The notes under the pieces: generated by a model
The model's database searches: none
What the model was told of the DNA's origin: nothing
The model's input: only the letters and a program-made list of their open reading frames with translations
Assembly: GCA_002482505.1 (NCBI GenBank)
Contig: DLGD01000028.1
Location: 1-64,000, forward strand
Reading direction: 5' to 3'
From: Christensenella sp. UBA7703
GTDB lineage: Bacteria; Bacillota; Clostridia; Christensenellales; CAG-138
Length of the DNA: 64,000 nucleotides
Shown: positions 9,276-17,904 of the stretch, piece after piece
How the letters are laid out: every line of letters begins with the position of its first letter
Position numbering within the stretch: position 1 is the first letter of the stretch
Made by a program: the position numbers and the translations under genes

Positions 9276-9820
9276 CGCACGAAATCATCCTTTCAGGATT
9301 TGGTGGACAGGGCATTATGGCCATGGGCAAGATGCTCGCGGAGGCGGGCATGCAGGAGGGCTTGAGCGTCAACTGGCTGCCGAGCTACGGGCCGGAGGTG
9401 CGCGGCGGCACCGCGAACTGCTCGGTGATGCTCAGCAGCGAGCCGATTGTCTCCCCGATTGTGCTGGAGCCCACGGAGATCATCGTCATGAATAAACCCT
9501 CGCTTTTGCGCTTTGAGCCGCAGCTCAAGAGCGGCGGGCTTGCGTTTATCAACAGCAGCATCATCGAAATCCAGGCGATCCGGCACGATATTACGGCGTA
9601 TTATGTGCCGTGCCTGGAGATTGCGCAGGAGCTTGGCAATCCGCGCGCGGCGAACATGGTCATGCTCGGTGCGTACATCGAGGTTACGCAGTGCCTGCAC
9701 CCCAAAACGGTGGAAGAGATGCTTTCGCATCTGTTTTCCGGCGCAAAGGCAAACCTTGTCGCGCTCAACAAAGAGGCGCTCCGGCAAGGCGCGGCGTGCA
9801 TCCTAAAAGTAGCTTCCTGA
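9272..9820 (+). CDS. 2-oxoacid:ferredoxin oxidoreductase gamma subunit
   Basis: A 182-residue gamma (catalytic-domain) subunit. It starts with the family pattern I-I-L-S-G-F-G-G-Q-G-I-M and continues with P-S-Y-G-P-E-V-R-G-G-T-A-N-C, thought to take part in CoA binding. It is the last gene of the operon, overlaps the beta-subunit stop by 4 bases and is followed by a hairpin terminator. Its ATG has AAAGGAGGAAG directly upstream. Confidence 0.88.
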
Positions 9821-9857
9821 AAAAATCTTTTCCAAACAATAAAGCGAGACGAACAAA

Positions 9858-9899
9858 AAGCGCGCTCCGTAATAGAGTGCGCTTCATTTGGTTTTGGTG
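9858..9899 (+). terminator. Terminator of the buk/VOR operon
   Basis: A 10-bp stem (AAGCGCGCTC / GAGTGCGCTT, one mismatch) is followed by CATTTGGTTTT. The T-tract is interrupted, so efficiency is uncertain. It lies between the gamma subunit and the convergent 9926 gene. Confidence 0.55.
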
Positions 9900-9925
9900 A
9901 TTTGATTGGAAGAAACTGGGCTATG

Positions 9926-10642
9926 TCAGGACAGATACAGCACGCAGACCAACTCTGGGAAAACATCCCCGTCGCGGCGGTAGGCGAGGAAGCGATAACC
10001 GCCCTGTGTGTCCTTAAAGTCGTCTCCTGATTTTTTGAGCAGCATCACCTGCTCCGCCCAATAGTCTATAAATGAATCCTGCAACTCGTCCTTTGCATCC
10101 GCGGCGGGCAGCAGATCGCCCAACAGGACGCCGACCGCGTCCGTTAGCGCAAGCGTTTTCTCTTCGGCGATTTCGCGAAGCTGTGCGTCGATTTCTGATT
10201 TGCTCTTACTATCCGGTTGGTAGGGCAACGGAAAGGTGAACTCCAACGAGGCGATGCAGCCGTTTTCAAGCTGATACTTTAGGGTTGAGGTAATTTCGTC
10301 CGTCTCGCCATAGGTGAGTTCATATTGCTTTTTTTGCCCTCTTTGTTTGGCAGAAAACAAGCCGCTCGTGGCAAGATGCGTTTGAAAAACCGCCTCCGGC
10401 ACGCCGCGCGAAGAAGCTTTTGCTTCGGCGGCGCTTGCGGGTACAGGGGTTTCATCCGGTTCGGCGGTCGTAGATTCGGTTTGCGCATTTTGAAAGGTGG
10501 TGGTTTCCGGTGAATCGGCCTTTGCCTGCCCGCCGGTTTCCGCGCGGGAAAGAAGATAGATCACCACGGCAGAGGCGACGATCAACACGATCAACACGAT
10601 AAACACGATGTTGGTGAGTTCACGACGGAGGATTTGCTTCAT
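9926..10642 (-). CDS. Membrane-anchored protein of unknown function
   Basis: A 238-residue protein with one N-terminal transmembrane helix (about 12-32, V/I/L-rich), then a Thr/Ala/Pro/Glu-rich linker (about 36-75) and a soluble extracytoplasmic domain. The domain has alternating charged residues and no recognisable active-site motif. No lipobox is present because there is no Cys after the hydrophobic segment, so it is an anchor rather than a cleaved signal. AAGGTG lies 8 bases before the ATG. It is preceded by the terminator of the upstream minus-strand gene and so is probably transcribed alone. I do not recognise the family. Confidence 0.7.
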   Translation of the reverse strand: MKQILRRELTNIVFIVLIVLIVASAVVIYLLSRAETGGQAKADSPETTTFQNAQTESTTAEPDETPVPASAAEAKASSRGVPEAVFQTHLATSGLFSAKQRGQKKQYELTYGETDEITSTLKYQLENGCIASLEFTFPLPYQPDSKSKSEIDAQLREIAEEKTLALTDAVGVLLGDLLPAADAKDELQDSFIDYWAEQVMLLKKSGDDFKDTQGGYRFLAYRRDGDVFPELVCVLYLS

Positions 10643-10666
10643 TCCGCGTACACCTTATACGAAAAA

Positions 10667-10694
10667 TGTCAATCACGCAGACGCGCGATTGACA
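10667..10694 (-). terminator. Terminator of the 10784-11887 gene
   Basis: A stem TGTCAATC / GATTGACA, extended inside by CGC / GCG, is followed on the minus strand by TTTTTCG. It separates the glycosyltransferase-like gene from the downstream anchored-protein gene. Confidence 0.7.
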
Positions 10695-10783
10695 CCAGTA
10701 TAGCAGATCATTGTATTTTTACGCGAGATAGAACAATAATTTAAAACAAAATAGTTTAATTTGTCGAAATCTGTAAGGCGCTG

Positions 10784-11887
10784 TTATAGTCTGCCCTCGT
10801 GCAAAAACCGCACAACGTGTTTTGCGCCGTCCGCAATACTCTCGCTTTGCTGGCGACTGCGCATCTGTTCCTGCTTTTCGCCGTCTTTTGCGAGGGAGAG
10901 GGCAAGCGTCGCTGCCTCGTCATAGTTGCCTGCCAGCGCGCTCATGCCTTGCGCCGCAAAAAACTGTGTGGTTTGCGCCTCGAAGGAATCACCGGCAGGT
11001 AGATGCACCAGCGGGATACCGGAAAGCGCAGCCCTTGTGCTGAGCGCGCCGGAGGGGGAGCAAAGCATCACGTCGCACGCCGCGCAATAGAGCGCATGCG
11101 AATCTTCGCCGGAGAGTACCACAACCCGAATATCCCCGGAAAACCGCGCAACAAACGGGCTTTTCGGCGGCGCGCCATCGGGTGAGACAACGCAGACGCG
11201 CCCGTTTTCCCCGCGGATGCGGGAAAGCAGCGCAACAGTTGCCGCCTCCGGGTCGCTGGCCGCGGGAATATAGTAGCAGGGCATTCCCTGCGGCAGATTG
11301 AGGATTGCGCGCGCATCCACCCGATCCTCCGCACAAAACCAGTCGGAAGGTAGTGGAATTCCGGCGGGTATAATCTTCTTTGCAGGGATGCCGCGCGCTT
11401 CGTAAGCTGTCGTCAAGCTACCATGCGCGGTAAAATAGTGATCCAGCCGCGTTTCTTCCAAAAAAGGCACGCAGGCATAGTCACAGGAGAGGAAGCAGCA
11501 GCGTGCGGAGAATGCGAGCGTTTTGCGGATGTGGCTGACCGCCTCCGCGGGATATCGGTGCAGGCACAGAACCGCGTCAAACTCGCCTTCGCGCAGCAGC
11601 GTCTCCAGATGCTCTGCATAGCGCGCGTTGACCGCATAGACGGTGGATTTTCGTTTGCCTTCGCGCAAGAACGCGGCTCCGGCAGAGAGAAACGCAAACC
11701 CGCGCGGGCTTGCAAGCGCCTCATTTTCCAGCGCTTTCAGGTAAGAGAGCGGCGGATGCTGCCCCAGCAGCACGCGCGCGCTGAGGGCGAGGCTCGTGTC
11801 CCCGCGTGCAGTAAACGCCTGCTTCAGCGCACGGACAACAACCTGCTGCCCTTCACTCTCGGAGCCGGTCAGGATCAATGTCCGCAT
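10784..11887 (-). CDS. Glycosyltransferase, GT28 / diacylglycerol glucosyltransferase-like
   Basis: A 367-residue two-domain protein. It begins M-R-T-L-I-L-T-G-S-E-S-E-G, comparable to the N-terminal G-rich loop of MGDG synthase/UgtP/MurG-like GT-B enzymes. The C-terminal half has the donor-site region C-A-A-C-D-V-M-L-C-S-P-S-G-A-L-S-T-R-A-A-L-S-G-I-P-L-V, where S/G-G-x-x-T-x-x-E-A normally sits; here a conserved Glu is replaced by R-A-A. Members transfer glucose or galactose to diacylglycerol at the cytoplasmic membrane face. The divergent donor motif and lack of partner genes make the substrate uncertain. The gene lies about 60 bases downstream of nrdJ on the same strand. Confidence 0.6.
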   Translation of the reverse strand: MRTLILTGSESEGQQVVVRALKQAFTARGDTSLALSARVLLGQHPPLSYLKALENEALASPRGFAFLSAGAAFLREGKRKSTVYAVNARYAEHLETLLREGEFDAVLCLHRYPAEAVSHIRKTLAFSARCCFLSCDYACVPFLEETRLDHYFTAHGSLTTAYEARGIPAKKIIPAGIPLPSDWFCAEDRVDARAILNLPQGMPCYYIPAASDPEAATVALLSRIRGENGRVCVVSPDGAPPKSPFVARFSGDIRVVVLSGEDSHALYCAACDVMLCSPSGALSTRAALSGIPLVHLPAGDSFEAQTTQFFAAQGMSALAGNYDEAATLALSLAKDGEKQEQMRSRQQSESIADGAKHVVRFLHEGRL

Positions 11888-11948
11888 TTCGGTTTTCCTC
11901 CCATCCCCATGTGAGAAAAATCGTGGATACTGTGTAGATTGCGAGGGC

Positions 11949-14282
11949 TCAGCCGCACTTGCTGAATCCGCACGCGCGGCAGATCACACAGCCGCCTTCG
12001 TGCTCTACCTTGCCGCCGCATTCCGGGCAAACATGCACTTCCGAAGCATTTGCGGGAACCTCAACGGTATCCGCCGGAACGAAGGGCGCGCTGCTCTGCG
12101 GAACCGGCGCGGGCTGCGGGGCAAGCGTCTTTGCCTGCGCATCCGGCGTGGTATAATCCGCGCCGCTGTCGATGTATTTGCTGACCTTGAGCAGTACGCG
12201 GGCGATCGCGTCCGGGCAGGAGGTACAGCTCATGTTCTTTTGCCGGATGGTGGAGGGGCAGCGAATTCCTTTGAGCTGGTCATACACCTCGCTCATGGAG
12301 ATGCCGCTTCTCAGCGCGATGGAGGCGAGCCTTGCCGTGGCCTCGCTCTGGCTCGGGCAGCCGCCCGCCTTGCCGGTGCTTGTAAATACCTCGCAAATGC
12401 CGTTTTCGTCGTAGTTGACGGTTACATACAGCGTGCCGCAGCCGATGTTCATCTTCTCCGTAAAGCCGCGGGTCACCAGCGGGCGCGGGCGCGGCTCGAT
12501 CTTGCCGTAGTTCTCGGGCAGCGGCGCGTCCAGCTCCGGCTTGTCGGAGTCGGCTTTGCCGTCGTTGACTTTGCCGATGTTGAGCACCTGCCCCGTGCGG
12601 CTGCCGTCGCGATAGATGGTCACGCCCTTGAGCCCTTCCCGGAATGCCATCAGATAGACAGCGTGAACATCCTCTCGCGTGGCGGAGTTGGGGAAGTTGA
12701 CCGTCTTGGAGACGGCGTTGTCCGTGTGCCGCTGGAATGCCGCCTGCATGCGGATGTGCGCTTCCGGCGAAATATCGTGCGCGCAGACGAACACGCGGCG
12801 CACCTCTTCGGGAATCTCCGCGATGTGCGCAATGGTCCCCTCAGACGCGATGCGCTGGTACATCTCCTCGCTGTCGAGCCCCAGAGAGCGGAGCTTTTCC
12901 ATCAGCAGCGGGTTGACTTCGACCATTTGTGTGCCATCCATGACGTTTCGGATATAGACATAGCCAAACACGGGCTCCACACCGGAGGAGCAGCCCGCGA
13001 TGATCGAGAGCGTGCCCGTGGGTGCGATGGTGGTCACCGTCGCATTTCGGATGGGCTCGCCGTCCTTGAGCGTACTTTCGCCAAACAGCGGGAAAGCGCC
13101 GCGTGTTTTTGCCAACGCGCGGCTTGCGTTGTGCCCCGTCGCCTGAATGAACGACATCACGCGCTCTGCAAAGGCAACGCCTTCGTCGGAGTTATAGGGG
13201 ATGCCGAGTGCCAGCAGCGCATCGGCAAAGCCCATCACGCCAAGTCCGATCTTTCGCGTGCTCCTGGTCATTTCGCCAATGTGCGCGAGCGGATAGTTAT
13301 TCACGTCGATGACGTTATCGAGGAAATGGACCGCTTCCTCAACCGTGGTTTTTAAGAGGTCAAAGTCCAGCTTCACAACGCCGTCTTCGGTTTTGAGCAG
13401 CGATACAAGATCGATGGAGCCAAGGTTGCAGCTTTCGTAGGGCAGCAGCGGCTGCTCGCCGCAGGGGTTCGTGCTCTCAATTTCGCCGACGGTGGGCACG
13501 ACATTGTCCCGGTTGAGGCGGTCGAGGAACACGATGCCCGGTTCGCCCGTGGCCCATGCCGCGTCCACGATCTCTTCAAACAACGCGCGGGCGCTGAGCT
13601 TTGCGACGCTGTGCTTCGTCTTCGGGTCGATGAGGTCATAATCCGCGCCCGCCTCGACGGCACGCATAAACGCCTCCGTCAACCCGACGGAGATGTTGAA
13701 GTTGTTGATGTCGCTGGTATCGCTCTTGCAGCGGATGAACTCCAGAATGTCCGGATGATCCACGCGCAGGATGCCCATATTTGCCCCGCGTCGCGTGCCG
13801 CCCTGCTTGACGGCCTCGGTTGCGACGTTGAACACGCGCATGAAGCTGACGGGACCGCTCGCTACTCCGCCCGTGGAGCGGACGGTTGCGCCTTTTTGCC
13901 GCAGGCGGGAGAACGAAAAACCCGTGCCGCCGCCGGATTTGTGGATCAGTGCCGCGTTTTTCACCGCCTCAAAGATCTCCTCCATGCTGTCGCCAACGGG
14001 CAGCACAAAGCACGCGGAAAGCTGCCCCAGCGGGCGGCCTGCGTTCATCAGCGTCGGCGAATTCGGCAGAAAGCGAAGCGAGGTCGTGAGCTCGTAAAAT
14101 CGATTCGCGACCGCTTCTACATCTGCGTTCGGGTCATAGTTTGCGTCCGCCGCGGCTACCGCGCGCGCAACACGGAAAAAAAGGCCGGAGACGTCCTCCG
14201 TGACTTCGCCGTGTTCATTTTTTGCCAGATACCGCTTTTCGAGTACCTTCATCGCATTGTCGTTGATGCCACCAAGTGCCAT
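11949..14282 (-). CDS. nrdJ: Adenosylcobalamin-dependent ribonucleotide reductase (class II)
   Basis: A 777-residue class II reductase that makes deoxyribonucleotides with cobalamin as radical source and needs no oxygen. It shows the redox Cys in L-S-A-C-F-V-L-P (about 91), the G-G-G-T-G-F-S-F loop and the radical site N-P-C-G-E-Q (about 272-277). Near 430 is I-A-G-C-S-S-G-V-E-P. The last 30 residues form a zinc-ribbon-like region with three Cys pairs (C-P-E-C, C-x-x-C, F-S-K-C-G), which carries the re-reducing cysteines. An ATG at 14303 is in frame, but AAGGGGTGGGG directly precedes the ATG at 14282. No cobalamin riboswitch is apparent in the leader. Confidence 0.95.
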   Translation of the reverse strand: MALGGINDNAMKVLEKRYLAKNEHGEVTEDVSGLFFRVARAVAAADANYDPNADVEAVANRFYELTTSLRFLPNSPTLMNAGRPLGQLSACFVLPVGDSMEEIFEAVKNAALIHKSGGGTGFSFSRLRQKGATVRSTGGVASGPVSFMRVFNVATEAVKQGGTRRGANMGILRVDHPDILEFIRCKSDTSDINNFNISVGLTEAFMRAVEAGADYDLIDPKTKHSVAKLSARALFEEIVDAAWATGEPGIVFLDRLNRDNVVPTVGEIESTNPCGEQPLLPYESCNLGSIDLVSLLKTEDGVVKLDFDLLKTTVEEAVHFLDNVIDVNNYPLAHIGEMTRSTRKIGLGVMGFADALLALGIPYNSDEGVAFAERVMSFIQATGHNASRALAKTRGAFPLFGESTLKDGEPIRNATVTTIAPTGTLSIIAGCSSGVEPVFGYVYIRNVMDGTQMVEVNPLLMEKLRSLGLDSEEMYQRIASEGTIAHIAEIPEEVRRVFVCAHDISPEAHIRMQAAFQRHTDNAVSKTVNFPNSATREDVHAVYLMAFREGLKGVTIYRDGSRTGQVLNIGKVNDGKADSDKPELDAPLPENYGKIEPRPRPLVTRGFTEKMNIGCGTLYVTVNYDENGICEVFTSTGKAGGCPSQSEATARLASIALRSGISMSEVYDQLKGIRCPSTIRQKNMSCTSCPDAIARVLLKVSKYIDSGADYTTPDAQAKTLAPQPAPVPQSSAPFVPADTVEVPANASEVHVCPECGGKVEHEGGCVICRACGFSKCG

Positions 14283-14370
14283 AGGAACCCCACCCCTTAT
14301 CATAATCGCTTCAAAAATTGAATGATCAGGCTGTTAATAAAAACAGCACAGTCCTTTGTAGAAGACAAGA

Positions 14371-14385
14371 CGCCTGATTCAGGCG
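14371..14385. repeat. Perfect 15-bp palindrome in the nrdJ leader
   Basis: CGCCTGA-T-TCAGGCG, between the predicted nrdJ transcription start and its ATG. It could form a short leader hairpin or be a protein site. No T-run follows, so it is not a terminator. Confidence 0.5.
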
Positions 14386-14392
14386 CAAACTC

Positions 14393-14441
14393 AGCATAGC
14401 ACCATATCTGGTATCAAACAAGACTTGACATTACCAGATGT
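14393..14441 (-). promoter_or_regulatory. nrdJ promoter with an overlapping inverted repeat
   Basis: On the minus strand TTGTTT, a 17-base spacer and TATGCT form a promoter (14393-14421). It overlaps the inverted repeat ATCTGGTA (14406-14413) / TACCAGAT (14432-14439). The first arm sits inside ATACCAGATATGGTGC, which partly resembles an NrdR box. The spacing of the two sites (26-28 bases) is shorter than typical paired NrdR boxes, so control by NrdR is only a possibility. Confidence 0.45.
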
Positions 14442-14555
14442 TGCGAGTTTACAGATCGTTTACTCTTGTTACACCCTGACTTTAATTCCGGGTTCAGCAT
14501 TGGTTTTTTTGCACGCCGGAACGTAAAAAAACACCGTATTCGCCCGCACTGACGC

Positions 14556-14586
14556 AAGAAAAACCCCGGAGGAGGCTCCCCCGGGG
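14556..14586 (-). terminator. Terminator downstream of the MBL hydrolase gene
   Basis: An 11-bp GC-rich stem (CCCCGGAGGAG / CTCCCCCGGGG, one mismatch) is followed on the minus strand by TTTTTCTTG. It ends the 15961-14628 minus-strand unit. The rest of the 14442-14627 stretch holds nothing recognisable. Confidence 0.8.
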
Positions 14587-14627
14587 AAACGATGATTGCG
14601 GATGTAACGTTGCGGTAACGCGACTTT

Positions 14628-15272
14628 TCAGCGCTTATAGTCGAGGATCAACAGCCTGCGATCCCCGAGCGTTTCGTGTGTGAGCGACGCGGTGTTTGCG
14701 TTCAGGTGGTGCACCCTGCGGTTTTTGTTTGCGGCAAGCAGCGGCTCAAGACCCTCGATATTGAAGTGCAGCGCGGGGGTTTTGTAGTGCATCGGAATCA
14801 ATACCTTTGCGTTCAGGCGGTCGGCAAGCTCTGTCGCGGTCTTTGCGTTGATGGTGAACACGCCGCCGATGGGGGCAAGCAAAATATCGACATCGCCGAT
14901 CTTTTGGATGACTTCGTCAGAGAGCATGTGCCCAAGATCGCCCAGATGCAGCACCTTGAGATCGTCGATCTGATAGAGAAACACGATGTTCTCTCCGCGA
15001 TGCGCACCCTTTGCGTCGTCATGATAGCTCGAAAAACCCGTCACGGGAATCTCTCCCGCGCGGTATTCGCCCGGCGCGCGCAAAATGTCCGGCTTGCCGG
15101 CGACGATGGCGAGGCAGTTGTGGTCGTGGTGTTCGTGGCTGATGGTCACCGTATCGCAGGTTAGATCGTGCAGTTCATAGCCCGTGTCCTGATCGCACGG
15201 GTCGGTTAAAATGGAATAGCCGCTTTCGCTGGTGAGCAGAAAGCAGGAGTGTCCGTACCAGGTCAGTTGCAT
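14628..15272 (-). CDS. MBL-fold metal-dependent hydrolase, UlaG-like
   Basis: A 214-residue metallo-beta-lactamase-fold protein. The start M-Q-L-T-W-Y-G-H-S-C-F is typical of the UlaG/YtkL-like branch. The metal motif is H-E-H-H-D-H (S-H-E-H-H-D-H, about 51-56). Later ligands are probably the His of L-H-L-G-D-L-G-H (about 108-115) and the His of M-H-Y-K-T near 175. The branch includes RNase-Z-like phosphodiesterases and L-ascorbate-6-phosphate lactonase; the exact substrate is unknown. AAGGAG lies about 10 bases before the chosen ATG. A much longer in-frame reading upstream lacks a ribosome site and overlaps the next gene, so it is not real. Confidence 0.85.
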   Translation of the reverse strand: MQLTWYGHSCFLLTSESGYSILTDPCDQDTGYELHDLTCDTVTISHEHHDHNCLAIVAGKPDILRAPGEYRAGEIPVTGFSSYHDDAKGAHRGENIVFLYQIDDLKVLHLGDLGHMLSDEVIQKIGDVDILLAPIGGVFTINAKTATELADRLNAKVLIPMHYKTPALHFNIEGLEPLLAANKNRRVHHLNANTASLTHETLGDRRLLILDYKR

Positions 15273-15400
15273 AAAATACTCTTCTCCTTTATATGAAAAT
15301 AACCCTGCGTCTTGTTGCAGGTTCGTCGAGAAAGCGTCTTTGGTTTCATCGGCGAAATTCCAGAATACGGTTGAATGCCAGATGAGAAACGACAATTGAC

Positions 15401-15961
15401 TCAACGGGAATAGGATAACAGCCGCCAGAGCGCACCACCCAGAGCGCCGCAGCGGGAAAATAGCCCGATGCGTTCCTGCGGGGGGAGCGTGTGAAAGAGG
15501 GACAGCGCCGCTCGCTCCGCTCTGCGGTAGGCAGCGGGACTTTCCCCCGCAACGAGCGAGAGCACAAGCGCGCGCTGCAGAGCAGGTAAATCCGGGCAGC
15601 CTTTGCCCTCGTGCCGCGCGAGAACCCGCATGCGGTTTTCCGCATGGGTTTCGTCCTCTCTCTGCGGCGCCTTCAGGGTGTGATTGACCTGATCCACCAG
15701 TGCGGAACAAAACGCGGACGAAAAGTCGAACAGCATCCAGCCGTTGACCACGCGGATGGAGTCCACCAGCGGCGCACCGTAAAGCGAGCCAAAATCGAGC
15801 GTGGAGAGGCTGCGTGCATCCGTGCCCTGCGGCGGGCGGAAACTTGCGTGCGCATCCCGCGCGGGCAGGCGGATTTGCGCGGCTTGCGGCGGTTGCGGGA
15901 GCGCGCCGCCGAGTACGCGGACAAGCTGAGAGCGGATTTCGCTTTCATACGGCGGTATCAT
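15401..15961 (-). CDS. Hypothetical protein
   Basis: A 186-residue protein with no recognised family. It is soluble and has no signal peptide. The middle holds an aromatic/hydrophobic segment (V-N-G-W-M-L-F-D-F-S-S-A-F), followed by a helical Arg/Ala-rich C-terminal part with R-A-E-R-A-A-L-S-L-F. The helical, Arg-rich C-terminus recalls DALR-type anticodon-binding domains, but I cannot support that assignment. It lies upstream of, and on the same strand as, the MBL hydrolase, with a gap of about 130 bases. Codon use is like its neighbours. Confidence 0.55.
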   Translation of the reverse strand: MIPPYESEIRSQLVRVLGGALPQPPQAAQIRLPARDAHASFRPPQGTDARSLSTLDFGSLYGAPLVDSIRVVNGWMLFDFSSAFCSALVDQVNHTLKAPQREDETHAENRMRVLARHEGKGCPDLPALQRALVLSLVAGESPAAYRRAERAALSLFHTLPPQERIGLFSRCGALGGALWRLLSYSR

Positions 15962-16143
15962 AAAGCCAGTTTATCCATGCGGATTCCCGCTGTCAATGAC
16001 CGCGGGCACCAAGCGGTAGAATTTTACCTTGTATACGATGTTAAATTCCGTTTTTTACGTGAAAATTATGTGAAACGCGAACCGGATAGCACCTGTTGTT
16101 GCGATAAAAGGTGTGGCGAAATGTAAACTTCCCACGTTGCGCG

Positions 16144-16172
16144 CTTCTATGCTAAAGCGTGTGTGGTATAAT
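16144..16172 (+). promoter_or_regulatory. Extended -10 promoter for the ModE-like gene
   Basis: TGGTATAAT (TATAAT at 16167-16172) has the extended -10 form, with only a weak -35 (CTTCTA at 16144). It lies about 115 bases before the ATG at 16288. Nothing else was recognised in the 15962-16287 gap. Confidence 0.5.
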
Positions 16173-16287
16173 AGGCGCATCCGACCGATCAAACGCGAAC
16201 CGAAGTTCAGTGATGTGGAACCATGATTCGCCAATCAACCGATCATCTACCTGTCGATCTGTCCTATGATAAAAAACGGAGGCCGTT

Positions 16288-16632
16288 ATGCCAAACAAAC
16301 AGCTGCGCTGCCAGGTCAGTGTCCGCATTTTCGGCGAAGAGAAATGCTTTGGCCCCGGTGTGGCAGATCTTTTGGAACGTGTCGATCGGCTGCACTCGCT
16401 GCGCAAGGCGGCCATCGAGATGGACATGGCATACAGCAAAGCCTGGAAGATTGTCAAGACCGCCGAGGAGAACCTTGGCTTTCCGCTTCTGGTTTCGGTC
16501 ACGGGCGGCAAAGGCGGTGGCGGGGCGGAGCTCACACCGGACGCAAAGAAGTTCCTTTCCGCGTTTCGCAGGTTTGAGGATTCGGTCAGGAGCTATGCGG
16601 ACGAAGCGTTCGTGGAGATGATGGGCGGCTAG
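16288..16632 (+). CDS. ModE-N-like winged-helix (LysR-type HTH) protein
   Basis: A 114-residue DNA-binding protein consisting only of the ModE N-terminal type domain. It has V-R-I-F-G-E-E-K-C-F-G-P-G, a helix-turn-helix with A-A-I-E-M-D-M-A-Y-S-K-A-W-K-I-V-K, and a Gly-rich wing (T-G-G-K-G-G-G-G-A). The molybdate-binding TOBE part is absent, as in many short clostridial versions. ACGGAGG lies 6 bases before the ATG. No molybdate transport or molybdopterin genes are nearby, so its target is unknown. The next gene, dapF, starts 74 bases downstream. Confidence 0.8.
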   Translation: MPNKQLRCQVSVRIFGEEKCFGPGVADLLERVDRLHSLRKAAIEMDMAYSKAWKIVKTAEENLGFPLLVSVTGGKGGGGAELTPDAKKFLSAFRRFEDSVRSYADEAFVEMMGG

Positions 16633-16706
16633 GAAAAGGGCTTATTTGGCTTACGTATCTTAGGAAGACGAATTTTACCAAGTGAAACCAAAGGAGAAAC
16701 GCAGAG

Positions 16707-17531
16707 ATGCAGTTTACGAAAGTACACGGACTGGGCAACGACTTCATCATTCTGGATGGAAGAACACAAACGCGCGATTACGCGGCGCTTGCAAAAAAGC
16801 TTTGCCATCGACAGACGGGCATCGGCGCGGACGGACTGCTGATCATTGAAAACAGCGACAAGGCGGATATCCGTATGCGCATCGTCAATGAGGACGGCAG
16901 CGAAGCGGAGATGTGCGGAAACGGCATTCGCTGCTTTGCGAAATACGTCTTCCGCGAAGGGATTGTACCCAGGACAGAGTTTGGCGTAGAGACGCTTGCG
17001 GGCATTATGCGGCCAAAGCTCGTGCTCAAAAACGGCGAGGTCACGGGCGTGACCGTCGACATGGGTGAGCCGATCTTGGAATGCGAGGATATTCCCGTCT
17101 CCGGCACGGGCCGCTGCGTCGATCGCGAGATGACGATTCAGGGGCAAACACTGCGTTACACGACGGTGCTCGTGGGCGTGCCGCATACGCTGATCTATGT
17201 GGACGACCCGACGGATAAAAAATGGATGAACATGGGCTGGGATATTGAACACGCGAGCGTATTTCCCAAGCGCAGCAACGTCAACTTCGCAAAGGTGGTA
17301 GACGATCATACGCTTGTGATGCGCACGTTTGAGCGCGGCTGCGGGCCGACGCTTGCCTGCGGCACGGGCGCGTGCTCGGCCGCGGTTGCGAGCTATCTCA
17401 ACGGCAGAACAGGCCGCAGTGTGGATGTCAACATCGAACTCGGCACGCTGCACATCGACTGGGCGGAAGACAACCATGTCTATATGACCGGCCCTGCTGA
17501 GATTGTCTTTACGGGAGAGATTCATACTTAA
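16707..17531 (+). CDS. dapF: Diaminopimelate epimerase
   Basis: A 274-residue cytoplasmic enzyme that converts LL- to meso-diaminopimelate for lysine and peptidoglycan synthesis (EC 5.1.1.7). Both catalytic cysteines are present: Cys70 in E-M-C-G-N-G-I-R-C and Cys217 in L-A-C-G-T-G-A-C. The N-terminal G-L-G-N-D-F-I-I segment is standard and length is normal. AAAGGAGAAA precedes the ATG. It may be co-transcribed with the ModE-like gene. Confidence 0.95.
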   Translation: MQFTKVHGLGNDFIILDGRTQTRDYAALAKKLCHRQTGIGADGLLIIENSDKADIRMRIVNEDGSEAEMCGNGIRCFAKYVFREGIVPRTEFGVETLAGIMRPKLVLKNGEVTGVTVDMGEPILECEDIPVSGTGRCVDREMTIQGQTLRYTTVLVGVPHTLIYVDDPTDKKWMNMGWDIEHASVFPKRSNVNFAKVVDDHTLVMRTFERGCGPTLACGTGACSAAVASYLNGRTGRSVDVNIELGTLHIDWAEDNHVYMTGPAEIVFTGEIHT

Positions 17532-17540
17532 CAAAATTTC

Positions 17541-17751
17541 AGGCGGGAAACCGCCTTAGTCCATCGACAAAGTCCTGCGGACTTCGCCGATGGGTTTTAC
17601 TTTGGGTAAAAAATACCGCTAAACGCGCCATTTTTAGCAAATTCAGCGAATGAATCGCCGAATTTGATTGGAAGATGGGGATTTTTGATCCCCCATACCC
17701 CTTTAGCGGGGTTTGTCGATACTCTGAGGCGGGAAACCGCCTCTTTTTTTA
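17541..17751. repeat. Hairpin-dense non-coding stretch with duplicated end hairpin
   Basis: The 16-base hairpin AGGCGGGAAACCGCCT occurs at 17541-17556 and again at 17727-17742. The second copy is followed by TTTTTTT and works as a terminator (probably for dapF). Between them are a nested hairpin at about 17561-17595 (CCATCG/CGATGG outside, AAGTC/GACTT inside) and an ATGGGGAT/ATCCCCCAT hairpin near 17675-17697. A 9-bp terminal inverted pair, ATCGACAAA ... TTTGTCGAT, also brackets the core. No open reading frame fits. It looks like a small structured intergenic element. Confidence 0.6.
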
Positions 17752-17904
17752 CGCGAAACGTGGCGGAATTGGACACGTTATACAGAAACACATCAAACCA
17801 TTGTTATTGTGAACAGAGTGTGATACGCTTTCACTCAGACGGTCGCCTGACCGAACCAGCTGTTCATTTTTGTGCAATTCTTTGGAATGGGAGCAATTAA
17901 AAAC

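Noticed and set aside
11796..13355. A 519-codon plus-strand reading frame opposite nrdJ
   Set aside because: It is a shadow of the strong nrdJ coding frame; it has no ribosome site and an Arg/His/Gly-rich composition.
14283..14370. Cobalamin riboswitch before nrdJ
   Set aside because: No B12-box or matching conserved core could be found in the leader.
14628..15710. Long N-terminal extension of the MBL hydrolase
   Set aside because: It overlaps the 15401-15961 gene, lacks a ribosome site and reads as unstructured Arg/Pro/Ala; the family begins at M-Q-L-T-W-Y-G.
17815..17845. CcpA (cre) site before the GPH symporter
   Set aside because: Only the right half of TGNNANCGNTNWCA matches; the left half does not.
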